A DNA stretch of 43,079 bases from Thiobacillus denitrificans (GTDB lineage Bacteria; Pseudomonadota; Gammaproteobacteria; Burkholderiales; Thiobacillaceae), in NCBI GenBank assembly GCA_020723405.1, contig DYIY01000015.1, forward strand, positions 25,039-68,117, given 5' to 3'. Below the pieces are notes generated by a model that saw only the letters and a program-made list of their open reading frames with translations, had not been told where the DNA came from and ran no database searches. A program made the translations under genes and the position numbers. Within the stretch, counting starts at the first letter, position 1; each line of letters starts with the position of its first letter. This document shows positions 15,220-23,635 of the stretch, piece by piece.

Positions 15220-16481
15220 TTCGTCCTCGCCTCCAGCGTGACACAGCCATCGGACCAGGCGTCGGACGTGGCATGGGTGATGTGCTGCCGCTGGAATTTC
15301 AGTGTGGCGCTGGGGACGATGGCCTCACAGTTCAACCAGCCCACAGGGCCGTTGTCGCTCCAGCCGCCATCGTCGCAAAGCATCTGGGTGGTGGACGCAG
15401 GGCCGACATAAGTGGGACAGGACCACCAAGTGAGCGCCGTGTAGCAACCGTCCTGGTAGACCGAACAGCCGTAGGCCTCGGCTTCCTGGCGGGTGATCTG
15501 GCCCGCGGGACAGGTGGCGATGGCAGCCAGCCTCTTGGTGGAGGCCACGACTTCCAGTACACAATCGATCTGGCCGGACTGGCAGCCTCCCCGGATATAG
15601 AGATGGTTCCAGACCCAGGCGCCGTAGTCGCCGTAGATCTCTTCCCAATTGGCGCGATAGGCGCTGACAGCCCGGTAGGGCAGCAAACCGAGGTTGGGCT
15701 TGATCCGGGGACCACATCCCGATGCCCCATACGAACGTTCTTTGACCAGAGTCACTGCGGCGATATAGTGCTTGGTCTGGTCGAATGAGTCACACCTGAC
15801 CTTCAGGGCCCCCGGCCCATACCACCAGTCCGGGCCGTCATCCTTGTCGCAGTGGTTGATTCCCGGCAGATAGGCCGCCACGTCGGTGCCGGTGACGCAA
15901 CTGGCGGTTTCAGTCACCGTAACGGTGAGCACTTTCTGGCAGACCTCCTCGCCCAGGGTTTTGAACTCGTTGCACACCTCCTCCTCGTAAGTGGCGGGCC
16001 GGGTGACGGTGGTGGTCCCGCATTCCCCGTAGGCGCCACCGAAGGCCCCGGCCACACTGGCGGGGTCCGCCTTCACCGCCGCCCCCTTCACCAGGATGGG
16101 ATCGGCGGGAACGATGGCCAGGGGTGGCCGGGCCGCTCGGTTGTTGGCCAGATCGTTGATGGCATCGCATTCCACCTGCTGCCGGGCATCGGCGTAGTGA
16201 GCCGTTGCGCACTCGGTCACACGGTTGCCGCCGGGGGTGCGCGGATCGCCGTTGCCACCCTCGTACAGCGCGGAATGGGCGTGGCTCGAGTCGTGGTGGG
16301 GAACCTGGGCGGCGGCGTTCGCACCGCTGATGGCCCCCTTCACCGCTTCGGCCCCCTGGGGCGATTGGCCGAAGACCTTGCCGGCCTCGAAGGCCTGGGC
16401 GGGTGTCATGTCCGCCCAGACGTGGGGAAGGTTAAGCAGTAGGCTCCAGAGGAGAAATCTGGCGCGCAAACCCATCCTCAT
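15216..16481 (-). CDS. TraN N-terminal-half-like secreted cysteine-rich protein
   Basis: From the ATG at 16481, which overlaps the trbC stop as ATGA, the product has 421 residues. It begins with a signal peptide (FLLWSLLLNLPHVWA) followed by DMTPAQAFEAGKVFG, a typical start of mature TraN. It then shows many spaced cysteines and tryptophans resembling the variable middle region of TraN. The C-terminal TraN block is missing and is instead encoded by the next gene, which has its own signal peptide. This could be a natural gene fission or an element-specific two-component TraN. No frameshift signature is needed, because the second gene has a complete export signal of its own. Confidence 0.78.
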   Translation of the reverse strand: MRMGLRARFLLWSLLLNLPHVWADMTPAQAFEAGKVFGQSPQGAEAVKGAISGANAAAQVPHHDSSHAHSALYEGGNGDPRTPGGNRVTECATAHYADARQQVECDAINDLANNRAARPPLAIVPADPILVKGAAVKADPASVAGAFGGAYGECGTTTVTRPATYEEEVCNEFKTLGEEVCQKVLTVTVTETASCVTGTDVAAYLPGINHCDKDDGPDWWYGPGALKVRCDSFDQTKHYIAAVTLVKERSYGASGCGPRIKPNLGLLPYRAVSAYRANWEEIYGDYGAWVWNHLYIRGGCQSGQIDCVLEVVASTKRLAAIATCPAGQITRQEAEAYGCSVYQDGCYTALTWWSCPTYVGPASTTQMLCDDGGWSDNGPVGWLNCEAIVPSATLKFQRQHITHATSDAWSDGCVTLEARTK

Positions 16482-17158
16482 GGCTTTCCCCTCAACCGGG
16501 CCAGGCGTGCCTCCGCCACCGCCGCCAGGGGATGGTCCGCCCGGGCCATGCGTTCCAGGACGTCGTCCAGACCGGCGTCGCCGGTGATGCGCAAGATCTC
16601 CGCGCAGGCGGTTGCCTCTCCACAACCCCCGGCCTGGCCCAGCAGGTACACCGGTACCGCCTCGATCCGGTGGCGGGCGAAGGCCTCGGGATCGAGGGTG
16701 GCCCGGGCACCTCGTTTCGCCAGGGGCTCGAAGGCGGCCAGGGTCTTGCGCAAAGACCCCTCCTTGGGTCCCCGGAACACCAGCACCGCCCCCGCCTTGC
16801 CCGCGTCCGACGCCAGCCGCTCCAGGCTGGGCCCGGGCATGGTGAAGGAGACGAAGACCAGCAGATCCGGACCGGCACTGCCCAGGGCTGGCCGTGTTTG
16901 CCGGTAGCGTTGCGCCACCGCCAGGGGGTCGGTGCCCGAGCCCGGACTGGCTCCGGGCTCGGGCACCCGGGGCATGGACTGCATCGGCCGGTCTGGATCG
17001 GCTTGGAAGCTCTCCTCGGCCCGGCGCATGAGCAGCTCGCCGCGCGCCTTCTGCCGGGCCATCTCGGCCCGGATCGCTCCCTCGTTAGGCAGGCCCGGGG
17101 GCGCCCCCCAGGCGGCCAGGCTAAGGAGCCAGGCTGGCAGGAGAGAACACCGACGCAC
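16478..17158 (-). CDS. trbC: Type-F conjugative pilus assembly protein TrbC
   Basis: The 226-residue product starts at a GTG within the end of traU (38-base overlap) and opens with a signal peptide (CSLLPAWLLSLAAWGAPPG). The C-terminal two thirds match the TrbC family: LLVFVSFTMPGPSLERLASD, then AGAVLVFRGPKEGSLRKTLA and IEAVPVYLLG. This is a thioredoxin-like fold without an active-site CxxC. TrbC interacts with TraW in the periplasm and is required for pilus assembly. The gene is followed by the first traN-like gene. Confidence 0.9.
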   Translation of the reverse strand: MRRCSLLPAWLLSLAAWGAPPGLPNEGAIRAEMARQKARGELLMRRAEESFQADPDRPMQSMPRVPEPGASPGSGTDPLAVAQRYRQTRPALGSAGPDLLVFVSFTMPGPSLERLASDAGKAGAVLVFRGPKEGSLRKTLAAFEPLAKRGARATLDPEAFARHRIEAVPVYLLGQAGGCGEATACAEILRITGDAGLDDVLERMARADHPLAAVAEARLARLRGKP

Positions 17159-18155
17159 AGCAGTTCCTCTTTCGGTAAATCAGATAGGCGAAGTCCTCGC
17201 CCCGGTAGGGAAACTCCTTCCCCGCCCCCCAGATCGCCGTGGTCCGCCCGTAGGGCTGGCAGCACTTCCCATCGATCTTCCCGGTCTGGGGCACGGGATG
17301 GAGCATGGCCATCTTGTAGTTGCGCTTGTCCATCAGCGGCTGGGGGTAGTAGCCGCACTGGCCCCGGTTGCCAGAAGCGCCCCAGACCAGCAATTCCCGG
17401 TGCATCTTGGCGGTCATGCGCTGGGCGATAAGGGTGGAGGCCTGTACGCCGCCGATATGGGCCGCCACGTTGCCATTGAGCGGGTACATGGAGCCCTGGC
17501 AGCCCGCGCACCAGTAGAGCTCCGACAACGGAAAACCCGCCGTGGCCGCCACGCAGTCGGCGGCGCACACCGCCTGGGCGGCGGGGTTGGCGAACAGGGC
17601 GACGTCCGGGTTGAGGATGAAGGTGAGCTCCGACTCGTTCCAGAGGGGGTCCACCTCGGTGATGTAGGCGATGTCCAAACCGCCCGGCTCCAGGCAGTCG
17701 GATTCCAGCAGCACCTCCAGCAGGTAGAGCACCGGGAAGGTGTACCAGTGGGCCTGGTAGAAGCTGGAACCATGGGAATCGTGGGTGCCCTTGCCGCGCC
17801 CGTGGGCGGGGGCGTGGATGCCCAGATCCAGTGACAGGCCGCCCAGGGAGGGGAAGCAGTAGGGATGGCGCACCACCTCGGCGATGCGCACCGGCTCCCA
17901 GAAACCGATGGAGATGCCGATTCGGGGCGGATTGGCGCAGCCGCAGATGGCGTCACCCGGGTTGCCGCCATTGTCTTCCTGGTCCATGGAGAAAAGCTTC
18001 GCGCCCCCCAGGGTCAGGGGCAGCATGCAGGACCAGCAGATGTCGGTGATGGGGTTGGGAAACTTGCCCGGACAGGTGGGGCCGGCCCAGGCGGGCAGTG
18101 CCAGCATGCAGCCTGCCAACAGACCGGCCATCCGACGAAGCCAAGGGTGGGCCAT
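17121..18155 (-). CDS. traU: Conjugal transfer protein TraU
   Basis: The product of about 344 residues has a signal peptide ending near LALPAWAGP and the strongly conserved cysteine-rich TraU sequence. Examples are CPGKFPNPITDICWSCMLPL, a GDAICGCANPPRIGISIGFW segment, HPYCFPSLGGLSLDLG and GKCCQPYGRTTAIWGAGKEF. TraU is a periplasmic protein needed for DNA transfer more than for pilus production. The ATG overlaps the traW stop as TGATG; a GTG one codon upstream is an alternative start. The many cysteines fit the presence of DsbC and CPYC-type TraF in the same operon. Confidence 0.94.
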   Translation of the reverse strand: MAHPWLRRMAGLLAGCMLALPAWAGPTCPGKFPNPITDICWSCMLPLTLGGAKLFSMDQEDNGGNPGDAICGCANPPRIGISIGFWEPVRIAEVVRHPYCFPSLGGLSLDLGIHAPAHGRGKGTHDSHGSSFYQAHWYTFPVLYLLEVLLESDCLEPGGLDIAYITEVDPLWNESELTFILNPDVALFANPAAQAVCAADCVAATAGFPLSELYWCAGCQGSMYPLNGNVAAHIGGVQASTLIAQRMTAKMHRELLVWGASGNRGQCGYYPQPLMDKRNYKMAMLHPVPQTGKIDGKCCQPYGRTTAIWGAGKEFPYRGEDFAYLIYRKRNCCASVFSPASLAP

Positions 18156-18766
18156 CACGCGCCCACCTTCAGCTCATCGATGCGCAGCATGCGGCCTTCC
18201 TGGGTGACCCGAGCCGGCACCTGGCGGATGCCCAGACGTTGCACCAGCAGTCCTTGCTGGTCGTAATACACCCGCAGGTCATGGCGCTTCATGAAGTCGA
18301 TGAAGCTGCCGCCGGTGAGGATCAGGTACGCCCGGCCCTGGTGGCGCTGGCGCAGGGCCAGGGCCAACCTGGTTTGTTCCCGGTCGCGGGCGTCGAAAAA
18401 GATCAGCGGCTGGGACAGGGAGACATAGTCCAGGGGATTGACCCGGGTGCCGGCGGCCACCAGGACCTTGCCCTCGTGATCGCGTACCGCTTCCAGCGCG
18501 GTGACCGTGGGATCGAACAGGAAGCTGCGCGGCGTGTTTGTGCGGGCCAGCCCTGCCACCGGCGCGGGCGACTCGATGGCCCGGCGCGAGCGGGCTGCGA
18601 ATTCGGTCTGGATGCGGGCCAGTTCGCCGCTGGCCTGCTTCTCCTCCAGCCGGGTCTGGATGAGCGCCAGCAGGTCGGGCTCCGCCACCGGCCAGACCGG
18701 GCCCACCCGGCCCAGGTCCAGAGCTTGCACCGGCGCGGCGAGCAGCAGAGCCGCCACCCAGACCAT
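18155..18766 (-). CDS. traW: Type-F conjugative transfer protein TraW
   Basis: The ATG at 18766 is preceded by an AAGGA ribosome-binding site at good spacing and yields a 203-residue protein with a signal peptide (MVWVAALLLAAPVQA). Longer starts upstream lack this. The mature protein shows TraW features: the early segment GPVWPVAEPDLLALIQTRLE, RSFLFDPTVTALEAVRDHEG, and the block FFDARDREQTRLALALRQRH leading to AYLILTGGSFIDFMKRHDL. TraW is a periplasmic partner of TrbC in F-pilus assembly. It lies between the signal-peptidase gene and traU, the usual place. Confidence 0.92.
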   Translation of the reverse strand: MVWVAALLLAAPVQALDLGRVGPVWPVAEPDLLALIQTRLEEKQASGELARIQTEFAARSRRAIESPAPVAGLARTNTPRSFLFDPTVTALEAVRDHEGKVLVAAGTRVNPLDYVSLSQPLIFFDARDREQTRLALALRQRHQGRAYLILTGGSFIDFMKRHDLRVYYDQQGLLVQRLGIRQVPARVTQEGRMLRIDELKVGA

Positions 18767-18776
18767 GAGCCGTCCT

Positions 18777-19337
18777 TCAGAAAACGCCATAGGCCCTGCC
18801 CAGGATGCGTTCATGAGCCACGTAGCCCGTTGCCGCATAGCGGGAGTCCAGGGAGTCCCGGTGTGGGGCGTACAGGTAATAGTGCCCGGCCGGAACCGTC
18901 CCCGGCTGGTTGGCCGTCAGCGTCTGCCCCAGCCGCGACACCGCCTTTGCCCGCCCCACGTACTCGCCATTGACGTAGAAATCCCGGCCGAATGTGCTCA
19001 CCTTGTCACCCGGCAAGCCCTTCACCACCTTCAGGAAAACCGCCCCCTCCGGGTAGATGAGCCCACCCTGCCAGCGCCAGGCCACCAGATCGCCTCGCTT
19101 CAAGCTGCCTGGCGCGGGTGTGGCCTTCTCCACCAGCACCAGATGCCAGGGCATGCTCTCGGTGAGCGTGAAACGCAGCCAGTAGTAGTGGCTGAAGATG
19201 AAACCGGCGCAGGCGACCAGACCGAAGGCGCCCCAGGCGACGGGATGGCGCCGGATCGCGGACCAGACCAGGCTGGCATACGCCTTCAGGCCCACCCTGG
19301 GCCGCAGGGCGAGGATGAGGCGCTCAATCCGGGGCAT
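18777..19337 (-). CDS. S26-family signal peptidase of the conjugation system
   Basis: The 186-residue protein has one membrane anchor near residues 33-49 and a compact S26 peptidase domain. The likely nucleophile is Ser61 in LTESMPWHL. The general base is Lys103 in FLKVVKGLPGDKV, matching the (Y/F)xK-x3-GLPGD box of LepB. The C-terminal box DSLDSRYAATGYV fits the conserved DSxDSRxxG motif. Conjugative relatives (TraF of RP4, TrhF) process pilin or other transfer proteins. Here it probably cleaves the TraA pilin precursor. It overlaps trbI at its start and precedes traW. Confidence 0.9.
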   Translation of the reverse strand: MPRIERLILALRPRVGLKAYASLVWSAIRRHPVAWGAFGLVACAGFIFSHYYWLRFTLTESMPWHLVLVEKATPAPGSLKRGDLVAWRWQGGLIYPEGAVFLKVVKGLPGDKVSTFGRDFYVNGEYVGRAKAVSRLGQTLTANQPGTVPAGHYYLYAPHRDSLDSRYAATGYVAHERILGRAYGVF

Positions 19338-19725
19338 GGACGAGCTCCCGAAGTCGGGGCGTCAGATCCTCGGCGCCCGCCACCACGGCATCGGCCACCA
19401 GGATGACGCAGCCGCATTCCCGGGCCAGGCGTTGTACTGCCCGGTTCAGGCCCTGGCCGGCGTGGGTGGCTTCATCGAGGGCTGCCTGGGTTTCCCCCTT
19501 GGCCACCCGCTCGGCGAAACCGCGCTGGGTTTCCGCCACCACGCTGGCCAGGTCCACCCGACCGAAGCGGGGCACTGGCGGTGGCAGAAGGAAGTGGTAG
19601 GCGGCCAGCAGGCCCGCGCCGACGGCGAAGGCCAGCGCCGTGGCCAGGCCCCAGCCGATACCGGTGTTTGCGTGCACTGCTTCCGGCCCGCCGGAATCAG
19701 TAGGCACGACCACGTCCTCAGCCAT
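19324..19725 (-). CDS. trbI: Type-F conjugative transfer protein TrbI
   Basis: The 133-residue protein has a short cytoplasmic N-terminus, one membrane helix at about residues 23-46 (IGWGLATALAFAVGAGLLAA) and a periplasmic helical domain. The later segment GCVILVADAVVAGAEDLTPR matches the TrbI family of inner-membrane proteins that influence pilus outgrowth and retraction. The start overlaps the traC stop by 8 bases and the stop overlaps the S26 peptidase gene by 14 bases. The location directly after traC is the expected one. Confidence 0.87.
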   Translation of the reverse strand: MAEDVVVPTDSGGPEAVHANTGIGWGLATALAFAVGAGLLAAYHFLLPPPVPRFGRVDLASVVAETQRGFAERVAKGETQAALDEATHAGQGLNRAVQRLARECGCVILVADAVVAGAEDLTPRLRELVHAPD

Positions 19726-22294
19726 GGGCCAGCCCCCGTTCCTTCAACACCGCCCGGATGGCCTCGTCCATGTTCAGCCCCGCGCCGGTCTTCTCCCGGA
19801 TGGCATTGAAGTCCTCGGCCCGGGTGGAGGCGAGCATCAGGGAATAGGGATCCAGCACCAGGCGGCCGATGCCGTGTCCCACCGGGCTGTGCACGAAAAC
19901 CTCCGAATACGCCCCCGCCTCGGTGTGCAGGGTCTCCAGCAGGTTGCGCATGCCCGCGCTCACCGCCAGGCGGTTGTTCTTCTCCAGGGCCAGCAGGGAT
20001 TCCGGCTTCTGGCGCAGCATGAACATCCAGTCGGCGTTGTTCAGCGCCGCCGTGGCCGCCTCGTTGCGGTAGTAGTCGTCCACACCCTGGGTGCCGGTGA
20101 CGAAGGCGCCGTTGTACTTGCGCGCCCGCCGGTAGCCCGCCTCGATGAACCCGCCGCTGGTCCCGTTCATCAGGCTCCAGGCCTCGTCGATGACGACCAG
20201 CTTCCTGCGCCCGTCGGAACGGTTGAGTGTGATCTCGTTGGTGATGAGGTACATGAGCAGGAGCAGGATCACCCCTTGCAGGTCTTTCTTCGATTCCAGC
20301 TCGTCCAGTTCCAGCACCACCAGTTCGGCGTCGAAGCGCACGTTGGCCGGCCCCTCGAACCAGCGGCCGTGGGCGCCGTCCTGGGTGTAGGGGAAGAGCT
20401 GGATGCCCATGTTGCGCACCCGCACGTCGCATTTGCCCTCGTCGTCCTTGCAGGCGGTCTTCAGGTGCTCGGCCAGTTCCGTCAGGGTGGGCAGCCGGGA
20501 CTGGCCTTGCGCCTGGTACCAGACCTGACGCAGGGCGATGTCCAGCTGGGACATCTCGTACTGGGGCAGGGGCTCCTGGGGCGAGATCATCTGGGCGATG
20601 ACTGGTTTCAACATCTCCATGTCCTCGTCCAGGTCCGTGACCAGGGAGAAGGGATTCAGGGACAGGTTGGAGGCGGGGGTGAACTCCAGGTACTGGCCAC
20701 CCAGGCGCCGGCACAGGTTCTCGTAGGAGCGTCCGGCGTCGATCACCCAGACCCGGGCGCCGCTGCCCAGGTAGCCCAGGGCCAGCTCGTTCATGAACAC
20801 CGACTTGCCCGAGCCGGAGGTGCCCACCACGCAGGCGTTGAAGTTGCCGGAGGGGTTGGCGAACAGGTCCACCCCCAGAGCCTGGCCGCGCCGGCCGAAC
20901 AGGGCCATGACCGGCTCCCCCAGGCCCGCCCATTCGCCGATGACCGGGGCAAGATGGATCGCATTGGCCGAGGTCTTGAGGCTCTCTCTTCCCGCCCGTT
21001 TCGCCTCCCGCTGGAGCGAAGGGGTATAGGCCATGGGCAGGCCCAGCATCAGGCTTTGCAGGTTGAGGAAGGTATCCGACTGCAAGTCGAAGCCGAGGCC
21101 GCGCCACACGCCCCGCGCCGCCAGTTCGTCCCTGGCGGCGTGAGACGGCAGGGAGAAAAGGGTGAGCTGGTGATACAGGTACACCAGGGACCCGGCTCCG
21201 GAATAGGCGGCCATGGCCGTATCCCAGTCCAGCTTCTGTTCCTGCCAGTCCGGCATGAAGGCGGCCAGCTTGCTCTGGGCCGCCTGGGTGGCCCGCGCCG
21301 CCTTGAGGGTGGCGAAGGAACGGGTGGATTCGTAATCCGGGATGCGCAGCCCCAAGGTGATGAGAAAGGGGCAGGAATAGGCCTGGGAACCCTGGACGAA
21401 GTCGCCGATCAGGCCGCCCATGGCGGCCAGCTCCATGGTTCGGGGATAGTTGCGCACCGACAGGCAACGCACCACCGCCTCGGCGCTGTCGGCGGGACTG
21501 CCCACCACCAGGCCGTCGCGAGTGACCCGGGTGAGGGTGTCCAGGGCCAGGATCTGGTCGCCGATCAGGCGGCCATCGTCGTAGGCCAGGCGCTGGGCCT
21601 CGCCCTTCAGCAGCCGGTTGGGGTTGAGCACCTGGGCGCACCAGTGGATCAACTCGTCCGGCCCCCACTCGCCCGCGTACAGATAGGCCCCCTTCAGCAC
21701 CGTGGCCAGGGCCTCGCGCAGGGTCAGGGCGTTCTCCAGGGCATCCCGATCGGCCATGCCCTCTGCGGGCAGGGTTACCGACAGGGCGGCCAGGAAGTGG
21801 CGTGGCATCCAGGGCAGGCCCGGGAAAGGGGGATGGATCGCGGCCCGGGCCAGATGGGCGGCCCGGCGCCGGGCGGCCTCGGTGTGGAGCCCACCGACGG
21901 TACGCAATCCCCGGTATCGGTCGAGGAAGTCGTGGATATCCGGCGTGCCCAGGAGATGGAATTGCAGGCTCGCCCCGGTGGGTAGTCCGTTGAAGATCGA
22001 CTTGAGCACCGAGGCCATGCGCGCGTCGGCGCCGGTCTGGGGATGCAGGGCCAGCACGAAGCCCACCGCCTCCACCGGGTCCTGGCCGTTGCGGCGTGCC
22101 CCCGGCGGACGTTCCAGCAGGAAAAGCCGCTCCTCCGGCAGCCAGCCGGAATAGGGCAGCCAGTCGGCCAGGCGGTCGAAGCTCGGCATGGGCGAGGGCT
22201 GGGCCAGGGTTGAGGGCAGATAGGCCGAGTCCGAGAAATCGGTCCGCGCCGGCCGCCAGAGCCCGCGCAGGAAGGCGAAGGTGTCAGCGCTCAT
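19718..22294 (-). CDS. traC: Type IV secretion ATPase TraC (VirB4 family)
   Basis: At 858 residues this is a full-length TraC. The nucleotide-binding domain carries Walker A GTSGSGKS at about residues 490-497 and Walker B LVVIDEAW near 695-702. It is followed by the VirB4-typical NGTSGGFIEAGYRRARKYNG and GTQGVDDYY segments. The N-terminal half is the TraC-specific region (LADWLPYSGWLPEERLFLLE). TraC is the cytoplasmic/inner-membrane motor that energises pilus assembly. Its ATG lies 11 bases inside the end of traV. Confidence 0.96.
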   Translation of the reverse strand: MSADTFAFLRGLWRPARTDFSDSAYLPSTLAQPSPMPSFDRLADWLPYSGWLPEERLFLLERPPGARRNGQDPVEAVGFVLALHPQTGADARMASVLKSIFNGLPTGASLQFHLLGTPDIHDFLDRYRGLRTVGGLHTEAARRRAAHLARAAIHPPFPGLPWMPRHFLAALSVTLPAEGMADRDALENALTLREALATVLKGAYLYAGEWGPDELIHWCAQVLNPNRLLKGEAQRLAYDDGRLIGDQILALDTLTRVTRDGLVVGSPADSAEAVVRCLSVRNYPRTMELAAMGGLIGDFVQGSQAYSCPFLITLGLRIPDYESTRSFATLKAARATQAAQSKLAAFMPDWQEQKLDWDTAMAAYSGAGSLVYLYHQLTLFSLPSHAARDELAARGVWRGLGFDLQSDTFLNLQSLMLGLPMAYTPSLQREAKRAGRESLKTSANAIHLAPVIGEWAGLGEPVMALFGRRGQALGVDLFANPSGNFNACVVGTSGSGKSVFMNELALGYLGSGARVWVIDAGRSYENLCRRLGGQYLEFTPASNLSLNPFSLVTDLDEDMEMLKPVIAQMISPQEPLPQYEMSQLDIALRQVWYQAQGQSRLPTLTELAEHLKTACKDDEGKCDVRVRNMGIQLFPYTQDGAHGRWFEGPANVRFDAELVVLELDELESKKDLQGVILLLLMYLITNEITLNRSDGRRKLVVIDEAWSLMNGTSGGFIEAGYRRARKYNGAFVTGTQGVDDYYRNEAATAALNNADWMFMLRQKPESLLALEKNNRLAVSAGMRNLLETLHTEAGAYSEVFVHSPVGHGIGRLVLDPYSLMLASTRAEDFNAIREKTGAGLNMDEAIRAVLKERGLAHG

Positions 22295-22886
22295 CGTCCT
22301 CGGCCGGTTGGGGGGCGCGTGCCGATTCCAGCACCGTGTCGCGGGCGTCCTGGCGGGTAGTTTCTCGATGGGTGGCGGGGTCCGCAGTCCGGGTACCGGC
22401 TGGCGCAGCGATGGGCGCCGCCTTTATGGGTGCAATCGGCGCGAACTGGCTGCGGATCACCGCCTCGGTATGGCCCAGTTGCCACGCGCCCCGGTGCCAC
22501 ATCACATAGAGATAGGCCTGGTCATGCAGGTCCCCGTCCTCGTCCACCCAAGGGGCGAGCCAGAGCCGCAGCACCCTGGGTGGAGACAGCAGGGGCGTGC
22601 CGGCGGCCGACGCGGCGCTGGCGGGGGGTATCGCGCCGTAAGGCCTGGGTAGATCTGCCGAGTGTTTCGAGTCGGTGCCGGTGGCGGATTCAGGCGCCGC
22701 GCTTTGGGGGCTTTCTTCCCGCATGGCCGGCAGTGTTCCCGCCACGGTATTGGCATACACCCCGGAAACGGAGGTGCAGACCACCCCATCCGGTGCCCGG
22801 CAGGCGAACTCGCTCTTACCTTCCAGGCCGGCCATGTTGGCGCAGGCCGATAGGGCGGGGAGCAGCAGCACAATGGCCCGTCTCAT
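22284..22886 (-). CDS. traV: Type IV conjugative transfer lipoprotein TraV
   Basis: The 200-residue product begins MRRAIVLLLPALSACANMAG, a lipoprotein signal with lipobox LSAC, and continues GKSEFACRAPDGVVCTSVSG, the hallmark of TraV. TraV is the outer-membrane lipoprotein that with TraK and TraB forms the envelope-spanning core complex. A proline/alanine/serine-rich linker follows, then a C-terminal segment with WLAPWVDEDGDLHDQAYLY. The start is fixed by an ATGA overlap with dsbC. Confidence 0.92.
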   Translation of the reverse strand: MRRAIVLLLPALSACANMAGLEGKSEFACRAPDGVVCTSVSGVYANTVAGTLPAMREESPQSAAPESATGTDSKHSADLPRPYGAIPPASAASAAGTPLLSPPRVLRLWLAPWVDEDGDLHDQAYLYVMWHRGAWQLGHTEAVIRSQFAPIAPIKAAPIAAPAGTRTADPATHRETTRQDARDTVLESARAPQPAEDDER

Positions 22887-23632
22887 GGCCGCTTCTCCTC
22901 GGCGGTGGGTTTCCGATCCCCTTCCCCCAGGAAATCCTCGATGCGCCGGGCGGGCGCAGCCCCCGCCAGGTGCCGTCCCCGGACATCGAACAGGGCGGGG
23001 GTGCCCTCTACCCCCAGATTGCGGGCCAGCGCGATGTTGCGGTCGATGGGATGGGCACACTCGGCGGCGGGGGGTGGTGCCTTGCCCTCCAGCATCAGCA
23101 CCTGCCAGGCGGCGGCCCGGTCCGGGGCGCACCAGACGGCGATGGCCCTGGAACGCGCCTGGGGATGTAGTTCCGCCAGGGGATAGAGGAAGGTGTGAAC
23201 GGTGACGTTGTCGAGCTTGGCCAGTTCCTGCTCCAGCTTGCGACAGTAGGGACAGTCCGGGTCCGAGAACACCGCCAGCACGCGGGAGCCGTTGCCGCGC
23301 ACGGTGGTGATGGCGTCCGCCAGGGGCAGGTTGGCGAAGTCGATGCGCCGGGCCGCCTCCAGGCGGTCCGCCGTCAGGTCGCGCTGTTCCCGCATGTCAT
23401 AGAGGTGGCCGAACAGAAAGTGGCGTCCATCGCCGCCCACATAGGCCAGGTTGCGGCCCATGGTGACCTCGTAGAGGCCGGGCATCGGAGTCGGGCGGAT
23501 GTCCCGGAAGCTCGTGGCGGGATAGGCGGCCTTGAGGGTGGCCTCGATGCGGGTGACCGGGTCCGGGTCGGAGGCCTGGACCGGGCTGGCCAAAGCCAGG
23601 CCGGTGAGGAGAATCAGGGTTGCGTGTTTCAT
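22883..23632 (-). CDS. dsbC: DsbC-type periplasmic disulfide isomerase
   Basis: This 249-residue protein has a signal peptide (LILLTGLALASPVQA), a DsbC-like N-terminal dimerisation domain (residues 25-95) and a thioredoxin domain with the active site CPYC at residues 127-130 in FSDPDCPYCRKLEQEL. A VEGTPALF cis-proline loop follows. Plasmid- and ICE-borne DsbC proteins assist folding of the cysteine-rich transfer proteins TraN, TraU and TraH, all encoded here. It lies between traB and traV, as in SXT- and IncA/C-type elements. Confidence 0.93.
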   Translation of the reverse strand: MKHATLILLTGLALASPVQASDPDPVTRIEATLKAAYPATSFRDIRPTPMPGLYEVTMGRNLAYVGGDGRHFLFGHLYDMREQRDLTADRLEAARRIDFANLPLADAITTVRGNGSRVLAVFSDPDCPYCRKLEQELAKLDNVTVHTFLYPLAELHPQARSRAIAVWCAPDRAAAWQVLMLEGKAPPPAAECAHPIDRNIALARNLGVEGTPALFDVRGRHLAGAAPARRIEDFLGEGDRKPTAEEKRP

Positions 23633-23635
23633 GAT

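Noticed and set aside
19446-22294. Very long overlapping frames on both strands across traC
   Set aside because: Only the frame encoding the Walker A/B-containing TraC is meaningful; the others are GC-driven shadows.
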